Shown here: positions 42,631 through 53,093 of the stretch, piece after piece | Layout: the number at the start of each line of letters is the position of its first letter | Numbering within the stretch: position 1 is the stretch's first letter | Assembly: GCA_016271365.2 (NCBI GenBank) | Contig: CM057453.1 | Span: 1,091,753,001 to 1,091,817,000, forward strand | Reading direction: 5' to 3' | DNA: 64,000 bases | Origin: Neoceratodus forsteri | Taxonomy: Eukaryota; Chordata; Ceratodontiformes; Ceratodontidae | Notes under the pieces: model-generated | Told to the model about the DNA's origin: nothing | Seen by the model: the letters and a program-made list of their open reading frames with translations, nothing else | The model's database searches: none | Translations under genes and position numbers: made by a program

Positions 42631-43130
42631 TAGTCCCTTTCCATGATTTACACGTAATTTATAAATCCAAAAACATTCATGTTTTAACAGTATACTATCC
42701 AGATCCTCTCCTCTGAGTTCTACCCTGACATCTCTATTCCCATGAATGAAAATGCATGTCCCTGTCCAAGCTCTGAAATATGTGAAGCTAACGCATTTTC
42801 TGTCATTGTACTCGATGGCTCCCAAATACTCAACTACTCTGATGTTAAGTTTTGTATTGGTTTTACCCACATAGAAACTACAATAGTTAGACAACCAGGT
42901 AAGCCACTCCCTTGGTATTACAGTTAATGCACACCCTTAGATGAAAAACTTCTGTCTCAAAATTCTGAAATTCATAAGAGTTTATAATCACCCTACAAAA
43001 TATGAAGGCATTCTGGGGGCAAATAGGGTATGGGTTTAAGAGGCCTCCCCTGTAGCTCACAGGGTTTTCCATAGCCTGCAGATATAGGGCCGTGGTTGTG
43101 GTGATCGGGCCAAGGTGTATTATCACTTGG
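42631..43130 (-). pseudogene. Penelope-like element, GIY-YIG endonuclease relic
   Basis: Minus-strand reading with INCNTKGVAYLV, a break, then FYVGKTNTKLNIRVVEYLGAI (about 42880-42820), ELRGEDLDSILLKHECFWIY (about 42715-42660) and a GKGLK end. This order matches the C-terminal GIY-YIG endonuclease of Penelope-like retroelements (NCxTxGVVYL, YVGKT, RxxEH, RGGD, ExFWIYxL, GLN). It is cut by copy D at its last codons. Two or three frame breaks. Confidence 0.8.
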
Positions 43131-43139
43131 GCCTCCTAT

Positions 43140-43500
43140 AAGTAAGATTTAGAGTACTGGTATCAAAACAAGGATAGTAGTGCAATAAAGGATGGTAGTA
43201 CAAGGCAATTTTGGAGGATTTTATAAAAACAAATTAGGCTGATGACTACAAATATAGGGCGGTAGTAAAAAAAAAAAAATATATATATATATATATCTAT
43301 CTATAGGGTGGTGGCCTGCCACTCTAAAATAAAGAATGGGGTACAGTGGCTCAGAGTACTCTAAAGAAATCATCAGGCTACACAAAACAAAATATGGAAT
43401 GTAGTCTACGCAGATCATTTACATAGTGTTTCCATACTACATTGCACCTGATAACGGAATTAAACAGTAGTACATGACATTGTCATTCCATGTTAGGATA
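43140..43500. other. No recognised gene
   Basis: AT-rich sequence between the Penelope-like relic and the L2-like LINE, with a microsatellite inside. It is probably part of the upstream Penelope-like body or its flank, but I cannot align it. Confidence 0.4.
43268..43306 (+). repeat. A-run and AT/ATCT microsatellite
   Basis: An A run at 43268-43279 followed by (TA)n and (TCTA)n. No function inferred. Confidence 0.9.
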
Positions 43501-44409
43501 TGCTTACATCCATGAATGCCTCTTCAGTCTGGTTTTAAAAAGCCTATTTACAGGGCCGCCTAATGGACCTCTAGCGGCGCAGCATTCCAGAGAGAAGGGG
43601 CAGCCACAGAAAACATCATAACCCCCACTGACTTAAGAAGAAAGGGAGTGGTCCTGAATAGGCCCTGCTTTGATCAAGAAGTCCTGTCAGGGCCGAAGGG
43701 AAGAAGGTTGCAGAGGTAAGGGAGTCCCAGCTCATCCAGGGCTGTGAAAGTCAGCACAAGCACCTTGTAGTCAATTCACACCTAACTGGGAAACCTCCCC
43801 AAAAAAGCACAGTGAAGGTGTGATGTGGTCTGACCTGTGAATGGAGGCTAGCTGACACATTCTGGATCAGCTAAAGGTGCCCCAGTTAGCCACAAGGCAA
43901 GCCCTTGTAGAGCACATTAAAGTAGTGCAGCCTGGACAAGACAAAGACTTGCACATGTGTCCTCAGAGTAGCAGGATTAAGTGAGGGACACATTCAGGAA
44001 ACGTTCCTGAAATGGTAAATACATTCTAGACAACTGCCAACAATTGAAATTAAAATAAGGCCTCTTGTCAAGAACCACTCCTAGGCGGCAAACCTCCATC
44101 ACTGCCTCAGGCAGGCCCCCTCAAAGAGATGGAGAGAAAACTGAAGCATCTTGAGGCCTGATACTGGTGTCTCAGGCCAGCTAAGAGTTCTTCTGTCTCC
44201 GCAGGGTCAAGGGCCAGCCAGTTGTAGGTCATCCTACATCTCCAGACATCACCCTAACCTTTGCATGAAAAAGTTCTGATACATAGCAGAAAAAGATGAG
44301 TACAGCAGGGTGTCATCTGCACACAGCAGCAAAACCCTACATATGCTGTCTTATGATCTCTTCCAGTGGAAGCCAGTACACTGCGAACAAGGTGGAGTGT
44401 GAACAAACA

Positions 44410-44620
44410 CTTCAAACAACATGAAGTCTTGCTGTATTCTGACAATTGCAGTTAGCCCCAGCCTTTAAACTGCCCCGGAGACAAAGGGTTAACTTTTCTA
44501 TGCATGGCATAGAATGTTCATCTCAAGCTTGGTTGAAGCCTCTCTCTGTTATTCGAACTGCATCCGTCAGATTCTTTGCTCCGCCTCACTGAACAGTTGC
44601 TCCGGAGATTTCTCCTGCTG
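44410..44620 (+). repeat. Left ITR of copy K
   Basis: Contains GTCTTGCTGTATTCTGACAATTG and CCCCGGAGACAAAGGGTTAAC, inverted at 49930-50060. Confidence 0.92.
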
Positions 44621-44973
44621 CTCGGTTCAAAGTCAGTTGAAGTGTCTGTTTTCGGTCGGTTTTTCTACCGAAATTGTTGTTTCCGGATAGTCTGTTCAAG
44701 TCTCCTGTCTGTGGTACCGTGAGTACTAGATAGGTTTTGTTCTATTTTCTGCGTGGAACTTGTAAAAGTGTGGTTCGGTTCGGCTGAACCGATCATTTTG
44801 AGGTAAAATTTGTACTTTACTTTAGTGTGTGGTTACCAGTCCGTATTGGTTCTAAAAAAACGAACGGGTTTTTAGTACGTTTTTTTTCCCAAGACCCTTG
44901 ACACGGTCAGGAACCAATAGGGGAGTCTTGCCTGGCGGTTGCCGAAAAAAGGGTAAGTTTGGTTAGGTTGGCC

Positions 44974-46576
44974 ATGTCTGAGAAACCCAAGAAAAAAGGG
45001 CCCACTGGGTTTCAACACTGCAGTGTGTGTGGGGAGGTCTTTGCTAAGGCCGATCCCCACACCACCTGTGTTTATTGTCTGGGGTTTGACCACCTCGATT
45101 CAGACTGCCAAATTTGCAAATATTTTCCCAAATCTACCCTGGAAAAGAGATTAGGTAGACTGAGGGAAAGGGAGGCCGAGAAGTCCAGCTGACCCGGATG
45201 GCCAGCCCGGTTCGGTTCCGACCGAACCAGAAGGAGTATCCTCTGACCAGGATGATACTACTTCGGGCAAAAGGAGAGCCGATGCTGAGGAATCTGTTCC
45301 AACAAAAAAAAAAAAAAAAGTCGAACGGTTCGGATCGAGAATCTCATACTCCGGCCGCCGATGAAATTGCCAAAGCGATTCGTATTGTGGAATCACTTCG
45401 ATCGGTTCCGACTGATCCGGCACCTTTTGGCTGGGGCTCGGTTCGGTCGGTTCCCTCGGTTCCGGATTATACCCTGGAAGAATTTTATGAACCGGGGTTT
45501 GAGGAGGAAGGAGAGTTGGAAGATGAATATGGTGATGGTGAAAGTCTGGATGTGCCTTTTGACCCAGACATCTCCCCAGACAGACCTTCAGGTGTTTCTC
45601 CTCCTAGGCTTTGAGTCCCCTTCACACTTCATGTTTTACAAAAAAGTGGCCGATACCCTCCAGCTTCCTGTGGAGGAGGCAGTGGAGGATCAGGAAGAGC
45701 CTGACTATGTAGAGATGATGGACATCCCAGAGTCCAGGAGACTGTCTATTCCCCTCCACAAATCTTTTGGGAAACAGACACAAAAAATTCTTAAGTCTCC
45801 CAATTCCATACCTCCTGTGGACAGAAGAATGGACAAGAGGTATACTCTTTCAGGCTCAGATATGGAGTTCCTTTATCAGCAATGCAGCCATGTTGGGGTT
45901 GTACAGGCTGCTGCCTGTGATGAGGCAAGCATTCCCTTGGCATCACACCCCCCAGACAAGGACTCTAGGAAGATTGATGCCATGGCAAAGAAGCAGTACA
46001 TGGCATCATCCTTAGGACTCGGGCAGGCTAATTATATGGCCTATGCAGACAGGTATCAGAAGTCCAGGTGGGACACTGTACTGGCACTGGCTAAGCAGGC
46101 TCCCCCAGCTTGCCAAGGAGCTGGAGGAGGTGGCTGCGGATGGGATTGAGACATCAAAAGTTCAGTTTCATGCTGCTGTAGACTCCAGTGATGTGATGTA
46201 TCATCGAGTCATGGCTACATCTGTGACTCTTCGGAGAATGGCTTGGCTCAAATGTACTAGCCTCTCACAGGATACCCAGGCTAAGGCCATGGATTTTCCT
46301 GTAGTTGGTAATTTCTCTGTTTGGGGAGCAGACCGAGAATTACATGAAGATGGATGAATACAGGACCACTTACAGGAGTGCTCAGGCCAAGGAAAGGCAA
46401 GCAACTCCTCAAAGGCAGCAGTCCAGGGGCAGGCCTTTCCAAAGGCCTTTCTACTAAGCACAGGCCTCTTCTTCCTTTTCACAGAGGGGGTTCTTCAGAG
46501 GGAGAGGTAGAAGGGGGATGAGCAGGCCTGCATCCACCCCTCAGCCTAAAGCCCCTGCCAAACAGACACCCTGATG
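44974..46576 (+). pseudogene. DIRS gag of copy K
   Basis: Starts ATGTCTGAGAAACCC (44974). Residues 15-52 carry the Cys/His block C-x2-C, D-P-H-x2-C-x2-C, H-x4-C-x2-C, the same plan as copy D. A shift at about 45183 leads to the next segment, which includes a run of 17 A (45303-45319) read as six lysines, and an acidic stretch EEEGELEDEYGDGE. After a stop at 45612-45614 another frame gives ESPSHFMFYKKVADTLQLPV and ASSLGLGQANYMAYADRYQK (to 46149), then MAWLKCTSLSQDTQAKA (46237-46290). The final blocks match gag C-terminal motifs of other families. Three frameshifts. Confidence 0.85.
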
Positions 46577-46629
46577 GGTCTGCCCGGGTCGATTCTCCTA
46601 TCCAAGTAGGGGGCAGGCTGGTTTACTTT

Positions 46630-48420
46630 GTCCAGGACTGGATGTCTGTTACATCAGACAAGTGGTTCCTGGAAGTAGTAAGCCAGGGACTGGTTCTCAG
46701 CTTGAAAAAATCTCCCAAGATGAGAGCCAGATCTTTTCCACCTGCAAATCTCTCAGAAACCCTTGCCCTAGAGGCAGAGGTTTCTTCTCTTCTAGCTATA
46801 AGAGCTATAGAGAGAGTGCCTACCCTACACAGGGGCAAAGGATTGTACTCTAGGTACTTCCTAACCCCGAAAAAGACAGGAGAGTGGCGACCCATCCTGG
46901 ACCTAAGATACCTGAACAAACCTTTTTAAAGCCAAAGTTTAAGATGGTAACTCTGGGAATTATCCTTCCCTCTCTAAGGCCAGGGGACTGGCTAGCCTCC
47001 CTGGACCTCAAATATGCCTACTTTCACATTCCCATCAGGTGCTCCCACAGAAAGTACCTCAGGTTCAAGTTGCCCTCAGACCACTATCAGTTCAGAGCAA
47101 TGCCCTTTGGCCTAACATCGGGCCCAAGGGTATTCACAAAGTGCCTGGCAGTAGTTGTTGCCTTCCTAAGAAGATGAAAGATTTCCATTTTTCCATATTT
47201 GGACAACTGGCTCATAGTGGGCCAGTCCCCAGACCAAGTCAAGTCACACCTGCAAGTGACCCAGCAAGTGCTCACTTCTGTAGGATTTCTTCTCAACCTA
47301 CCAAAGTCAGTTCTCGAACCAATGCAGCTCCTCACCTTCATAGGGGCAGAGCTGGATACAGTAAAAGCAAGAGCCTTCCTTCCCCTGGACAGGACAAGGG
47401 CTCTCATAGAGCTGACCTCTTCATTCAGCCTTCAGGTGTCTCGACCAGCAAGGCACTTCCTTCAGCTATTGGGTCACATGGCAGCTTCTACAGCAGAGGT
47501 CCAAGGTGCAGGATTCCAAATAAGGGACATTCAGTTCCATTTAAGAGCTTTTTGGTCCCAAAGAAAGGATTCCCTTATCAAACTAATTCCAGTGACTCGA
47601 ACTCTGATCCAAGCCCTGCAATGGTGGCAGGATCAGGACAATTTGAGGCAAGGGGTTCCATCTGCCACTCAGTCTCATTCAGTAGTCTTCACCACAGATG
47701 CTTCCCTGCTGGGCTGGGGAGCTCATTTGAGGGAACTTACCACCCAGGGACTGTGGTCGCCTCAAGAATCTCTTCTACACATCAGTCTCTTGGAACTCAG
47801 GGCAGTGTTTCTGGCACTGCAAGCTTTTTCCAAATCAGTACAGAACAAGGTGGTTCAGGTCAGAACAGACACCACCACCACCATGTGGTACATCAACAAG
47901 CAAGGAGGCACTTGGTCTATGGCCTTGTGCACAGAAGCAATGAAGTTGTGATCGCTGGCTTATTCCCCTGCAGATCTCTCTGATAGCAGTTCACCTTCCA
48001 GGAAAGGACAATGTTCTAGCAGATGCACTGAGCAGAATATCCCAGGGCCATCACGAATGGGCCCTAGATCCTCTGGTGTTGAAGGTGATTGTCTCAAGAT
48101 GGGGCATTCCAGAGATGGCTCTTTTTGCAGCCCCAGACAATCACCAACTTCCTCTTTTTTGTTGCAGACCCCTAGTCTTGGGCTCAGTCCCCCTGGATGC
48201 TCTGATTCTGAACTGGGAAGGGAAATTTCTGTATGCTTCCCCCCCCCTTCCCTATCATGTTCAAAGTGCTAGTCAAGATAAGGTCACAACCATGCAGAGT
48301 GATTCTGATTGCTCCAGATTGGGCCAGGCAGCCATGGTATCCCTTGTTGCTGTCCCTAGCAGTCCATCTTCCCCTCTCTCTTCCCCAGGAATTACAACCT
48401 GTTAACATCCTCTCAGGGGA
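46630..48420 (+). pseudogene. DIRS pol of copy K
   Basis: Reverse transcriptase 46642-47177: SDKWFLEVVSQGL, RYFLTPKKTGEWRPILDLRY, a stop at 46927, then LASLDLKYAYFHIPI and MPFGLTSGPRVFTKCL. A TGA at 47175 precedes the catalytic box, which reads YLDNW (47196-47210). From 47199 the frame is open to 47951 through RNase H: FTTDASLLGWGAHL, LLELRAVFLAL, VRTDTTTTMWYINKQGG. After a TGA the chain continues as VHLPGKDNVLADALSR (about 47989) and the methyltransferase-like tail (VILIAPDWARQPWYP near 48293-48340). YLDN would abolish metal binding at one aspartate. Confidence 0.9.
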
Positions 48421-49512
48421 GGATTTGGTACCCCAATCTTCAGTCTCTCAATCTCAAGGCTTGGCTCTTGAAGAGTTCGAGTTTGCAGATCTACATCTTT
48501 CCCAAGGGGTTCTGGATATCCTTAAGGCTTCTCGAAAGCCTTCCACCAGAAAGACTTACAACTCCAAATGGAAAAGATTCAGCATTTGGTGTTCCAAGAA
48601 GAATATTTCTCCAGACTCTGTTGAATTGCCTGTGGTTCTGGATTATATGGTCCATCTCAGTGGCCTAGGTCTCAGACCAGTTACTTTCAGGGTACACTTG
48701 GCAGCTGTTTCTGCTTTCCTATCAGTAGGCAAGTCTTCCTCTCTGTCATCCCATCCTGTATTCTGTAAGTTTTTCAAGGGATTGCTTCACACCAATCCCC
48801 CCTTTAGGGATCCTGCTCCTGCTTGGGATCTTAATGTTTGCATTGCTTAGCATGCAACCCCCTTTTGAGCCTTTGTCCTCAGCAGAACTTAAGTACTTGA
48901 CTTGGAAAACTGTGTTTTTGGTAGCCATTACTTCTGCTAGATGTATCAGTGAATTGCAAGCCCTGTCAGTGGAATCTGATTTCATCTCTTTTCACAGAGA
49001 TAAAGTGGTCCTTAGAACTAACAGAAAGTTCTTGCCTAAAGTGGTTCCAGATTTCCACCTCAATCAGTCTATATCTCTCCCTGTTTTCTTCACTGATCAT
49101 TCTTCCTTGGGAGAGAGGAGGCTACACAGTTTGGATGTTAAGAGCCCTTAGCTACTACATAGAGCATACCAAGGGTCACAGGTTTGACTCCCTCCAGTTG
49201 TTCCTCACTTATGGAGAAGTTGGGAAGGGCAAACCTGCCACTAAGAGATCTATTGCCAGGTGGATTGTTTCTTGTATACAATTCTGCTATGAAAAACTGG
49301 GTAAAACTCCACCCTCAGGCCTGAGGGCTCATTCCACAAGAGGTACAGCTGCTTCCCTGGCTGCTGCCAGAGATATCCCTCTCTTAGAAATTTGTCAAGC
49401 AGCCACCTGGAAAACAGTCCATACTTTTACCAAGCATTACTCTCTAGATATCCAGGCTAGGAGTGATGCTCGGTTTGGCACAGCAGTACTTCAGAGCCTA
49501 TTTCCAAAGTAG
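48233..49512 (+). pseudogene. Tyrosine recombinase of copy K
   Basis: Frame 48233-48850 runs without interruption from the methyltransferase-like tail into the recombinase core-binding domain (STRKTYNSKWKRFSIWC, VLDYMVHLSGLGLRPVTFR). It shifts near 48840, continues to 49151 (LSSAELKYLTWKTVFLVAIT), then shifts again to 49512. The first catalytic arginine position is Cys: SARCISELQAL, codon TGT at 48942-48944. The HxxR box AHSTRGTAAS is intact (49329-49358), and the tyrosine is in KHYSLDI (49434-49454). The gene ends QSLFPK and TAG. The best preserved recombinase here, with two shifts only. Confidence 0.9.
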
Positions 49513-49555
49513 GTTCTGTCCCTCCTCCATGGAGGTACTGCTTGGTAGTCTGCAG

Positions 49556-49660
49556 TTGTCAGAATACAGCAAGACTTCATGTTGTTTGAAGAAAAAATTA
49601 CTCACCTTAGTAATTATGTTTCTTCTAGTGGAGTCTTGCTGTATTCTGACCTCCCCTCTC
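49556..49660 (+). repeat. ICR of copy K
   Basis: TTGTCAGAATACAGCAAGACTTC and following to TTTGAAG is complementary to the left tip. AAATTACTCACCTTAGTAATT and following is complementary to the right tip at 50030-50088. Between the two lies AAA, the complement of the TTT at the right edge. Same design as the ICR of copy B, in an unrelated sequence. Confidence 0.92.
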
Positions 49661-49909
49661 AGAACCTAAATTTTTGGGATGTGGGTTGTCAGGCGCCCTG
49701 TTGGCACCCTAGAGGTGCCACCTTTTTACACCCTCTTTTTGTCTTTGGGTGGAATGTTATTTAATTTGATTGGTTTTTGTTTTGGGGTTTCCTGACTTGA
49801 GTCTCCCTTTGAGGACCCAAAACATTATTTTTCTGCCAGTTGGCTAGTTAAAAATTTTACGGTTTCCACACACAACACCTAGTGAGTTTTGCTCGTAAAG
49901 ATCTGACGG

Positions 49910-50085
49910 TTGCAGTTCGAATAACAGGCAGAGGCTTCAACCGAGCTCGAGATGAATATTCTGTGCCATGCATAGAAAAGTTAACCCTTTGTCTCCGGGG
50001 CAGTTTAAAGGCTGGGGCTAACTGCAATTGTCAGAATACAGCAAGACTCCACTAGAAGAAACATAATTACTAAGGTGAGTAATTT
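49910..50085 (+). repeat. Right ITR of copy K
   Basis: Inverted copy of 44440-44620 with an outer extension. The tip is a 7-bp inverted repeat with a 6-bp spacer (50065-50084). Confidence 0.92.
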
Positions 50086-50460
50086 TTTCTTAAGGTGCAC
50101 CACAGTCCAGAGAAACCAGACCAAATTGGCACTACTGCATTGCATCCCACTGCATTGTTTCTAAGACAAAGGACTGGAACCATCACCAGACAGTCCTTAC
50201 AGATTCCATGCATCCCCCCATGATTGACCGTGTCAGATGCAGATACAAGGTTGAGGAGACTGGCTTGAAAAGGTCATGGGCCTCTAGATGTACCACCTGC
50301 TGATGAACTTGCACCTTCTCCACAACCTTCACCAGAAACGGCAGTTTGGAGACTGATCCATAGTTTGAGAGATTTTCTGGATCTCATAAAGGCTTCTGAA
50401 TTAGGGGCCTTACCGTTACTTCCTTAAAGAGCAACTTTACAGGTCCCCGAAGCATGTAGA

Positions 50461-50714
50461 ACCCTTACCCCCCCAATTCAAATGCTGCTAATATTTCGAT
50501 TTGTAATTCCCCCAATTTTGGAAGGAAAGAGATGGTATGTTAGCTCCGTGGAGTCGAGCTGCACCGCTCCCTTCCACGTCTGATGCCTCCAGGAACTGCG
50601 ATCTGCCCCTGCACTAGCACGTTTTGTGAGGTCACTATAGACATGAATGGGGCCTTTTTTAAAGGTGATTTTTTGTAGGTTTAGATGGCCATTTGGAACA
50701 AATCAAGGTAACTG
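50461..50714. other. No recognised gene
   Basis: Between the L2-like and CR1-like LINEs. Contains only short open frames. It could be more of the decayed L2-like 5' part. Confidence 0.4.
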
Positions 50715-51110
50715 CTTAACTAACAACTGATGTGACCCCCCCCCAACCCTTGAATCCTTGCTGCTGCAGATCTTGTAACTCCTTGGATTCATGATATTCC
50801 ACAATTCTTTCCTTCTGCAGTGACTCCCATTGACTTTCCCACCACTGATGTCAGGCTGACTGGCCTATAATTGCCAGCCTCTTCCTTGCTATCTCTTTTG
50901 TGGAATGGGACTATATCTGCTCTCCTCCAGTCCTCTGGAACCACTCCTGTTGCCAGTGAGCTGTTAAATGGCACTGTCAGAGGTGAAGCCAGTACCTACC
51001 TGAGCTCCCTCAGTACCCTTGAATGCACCCTATCTGGCCCCATTGCTTTGTCCACTTTCAGATTAGTGAGTCCCTTCAGGGTATTCCCTCTGAAAATGGA
51101 CTAGTGCCCA
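50715..51110 (-). pseudogene. CR1-like reverse transcriptase, N-terminal fragment (copy 2)
   Basis: Minus-strand reading with LATGVVPEDWRRADIVPFHK (50958 on) and EEAGNYRPVSLTSVVGKSM (50895 region), then decay at a C run near 50738. It matches copy 1 at 33115-32990. Catalytic blocks are absent. Confidence 0.82.
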
Positions 51111-51678
51111 TCTCGGTCCAATGTTTTGTGGCCCCTCCCACTCTCTTTCCTCTGTGGACATTAAACAGAAGTATTTATTCAGGATGTCTGCCTTTTCCTG
51201 GCCCCCCACAGTCCGCCCTTCCCTTTTTAATCTTACAATCCCACACCTTATCTTCCTGATCTTGTCCCCCTTAGTTACTGCCTAGGCTATTCTCTCTTCA
51301 GTTTGCACCTTTGCGCTCCTTACTGCTCTCCCTGCTTCCTTCCGTTTACCCTGATATACCTCCCTATCCTCCTCCCTCTGTGTCCTTTTACCTTCTGAAT
51401 GCTGCCCTTTAAGCCTTTACCCTTTCCACCACCTCTTGAGAACCATAAAGGTCTCATTGTCCTCTTGCTTTTGCTCACTTACTTGACACAGAGGTTTATT
51501 GCCTTCAATATGGCCCTTAATAGCTTCAAACGCTGTTTCTTCACACCACCCATGTCACCCCACACACACACACACACACACCAGATCATCCCTGAGGCAT
51601 ATCCACCCATGTTTTTAAAATCTGCCCTCCTGAAGTCCAGGACCCTTGCCCTCGTATGGTTCAGTTCAGCAGCCATCT

Positions 51679-52295
51679 TTATACTGAACCACTTTGTACG
51701 GTGATTGCTCTTCCCCAGGTAGCCTTATACCTTGATGTCTGAAACACTTCTATATTAGTGAATACCAGGTCCCATATTGCACCATCACAAGTGGGTTCCC
51801 TAACTAGTTGCCTGAGGAATGCCCACTGCAGGGAGTCCAGGATGTCCCTGCTTCTAGCTGAAGCCACAGTTTGGAGGTTCCAGTCTACATCCAGCAGATT
51901 GAAGTTCCCCAGTAGCAGCAACCCCTCCGCCTCCCTTTTCTGCCATCTTCCCAATAGCTTTCACCAGTATCTTATCTAACTCCTCCCTCTGTGCTGGAAG
52001 ATTGTAGATCATGCCAATGTGAATAGAGGCTCCATTCCCTGTTTCTGGAGTGACCCACAGTACCTCTGCACACCCCTGTATTCTCTGTATCTGTTGCTTT
52101 TATGTCTTCCCTCACATAAAGCACCACACCCCCTCCTTTCCTTCCCACCCTGTCCCTCCCGAACAAAGTATAGCCTGGTATGGCCATGTCCCAGTCAGGG
52201 TTTTCAGTGTACCATAACTCTGTAATGGCCACAATATCCAGGTCGGCCTCTAGGTCTGGAATCTTATTTCCTAGGTTACTAGCATTTGCACACAT
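51679..52295 (-). pseudogene. CR1-like apurinic endonuclease domain
   Basis: Reading on the minus strand: NLGNKIPDLEADLDIVAITE (52270-52211, with the conserved E of the TExW block), then WYTENPDWDMAIPGYTLFGR and GGGVVLYVRED. After a frame change, GLLLLGNFNLLDVDWN (51920-51870; D to N in the GDFN block) and RSRDILDSLQWAFLRQLV then GAIWDLVFTN. This is the N-terminal endonuclease order of CR1-type ORF2. Broken by shifts. Confidence 0.85.
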
Positions 52296-52744
52296 GGCCT
52301 TCCAGATTTTGCTATGACTCTGAATGTTAGCCCCTTCTTTCCTTGTGCCCTCTCTCCTACCCTGTCTCTTTTTAATGCTTCCTTTCCCATCCCTCTTCTA
52401 CTGCCCTGCTTCCTTTATTACTTTCCATTCTGGGAGATTCCATTCCCCTCTGGTTCTCCCTACTTTCTACCTCAGCCTGTTTTTTTTTTTTTGGGGGGTA
52501 CTGCCTCCCTGTGTTTTATTTTTATTTTTTTTCCTGCCACCCTCCTTAGAAGTTCAAATGTTCATCAAAGTAACATCTAAATCATCCACTGAGGACTACA
52601 GATCCCCTCCTGGATGTATGCCGGCCATCACCCCTGTAAAGTCCCTTATCTTGCCAAGTGGATTCCCAGTCCCCAAAGTAGCTGTACCTCTCTCCTTTTT
52701 GCAGCATTCCGTAAACCATGAGTTGAAGGTCCTGGTACGCAGAT

Positions 52745-52960
52745 CTTCACTGAGGGTATCTCTTGCAGCAGGCCACACCTATGGAACTATTGCCACCAGG
52801 CGCCAGGACCACACACAGACTTTTTCAGTTTGCAGTCTTACAGGGGGCCACCCACTCCAACTTCACAAACTGATGTCGCCTTATCCTGTAAGAGTGGGCG
52901 GCCCCTGTGCCTGCCTCAGTTCTTTTCCTGCCATCGACCATTGCATGTTGGACCTCTGGG
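52745..52960 (+). repeat. Left ITR of copy F
   Basis: Begins like the left tips of M (16254), L (57376) and G (58591), all starting CTTC. It includes AGAGTGGGCGGCCCCTGTGCC and CAGTTCTTTTCCTGCCATCGAC, shared with L (57500-57550). No inverted partner is in the window. Confidence 0.7.
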
Positions 52961-53093
52961 AGATTCAGCCAGCTTCAGTTGACCGCCATTTCTTCAAATT
53001 TCTTTCATGTTCTCTCCTTAGTTTTAGCATCACTTCACTGTAAAGTGATTCTTTTTCTCAATTTATGCCAAGCTCTGTCTCCAGTATGCTCTT

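Larger units (their letters stand above)
44410..50085 (+). mobile_element. DIRS copy K, nested in an L2-like LINE
   Basis: Full-length 5.7-kb DIRS element of a fourth family, with gag, pol, YR, ICR and ITRs. The left tip CTTCAAACAACATGAAG follows ACA. The right tip AATTACT, AAGGTG, AGTAATT (50065-50084) is followed by a T run and then L2 sequence. Its reading frames are among the best preserved in the window. Confidence 0.93.
43500..50460 (-). mobile_element. L2-like LINE, split by copy K
   Basis: Minus-strand non-LTR element whose reverse transcriptase starts at about 50440 and continues at 44409 after copy K. The upper part reads VRPL-QKP, DPENLSNYGSVSKLPFLVKV and LVSASDTVNHGGM, matching L2's NYRPVSNLPFL and AFDTVDH blocks. 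The lower part has CADDTLLY (catalytic ADD) and YKGLPCG-LGHL-LIQN, the L2 C-terminal block. Extremely decayed. Confidence 0.82.
50715..52744 (-). mobile_element. CR1-like LINE (copy 2), with endonuclease
   Basis: Minus-strand non-LTR element. Its 5' side is cut off by the left tip of DIRS copy F at 52745. It breaks off near 50715 in the reverse transcriptase. It aligns with copy 1 over the RT N-terminal part and adds the apurinic-like endonuclease missing there. An AC microsatellite, (CA)10, is at 51560-51582. Confidence 0.82.

Noticed and set aside
42493..42894. A single 133-residue minus-strand gene
   Set aside because: It crosses the edge of copy D (42627); only the part above 42631 is the Penelope-like GIY-YIG relic.
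51560..51582. CA microsatellite as a regulatory element
   Set aside because: A simple repeat inside a dead LINE; nothing suggests function.
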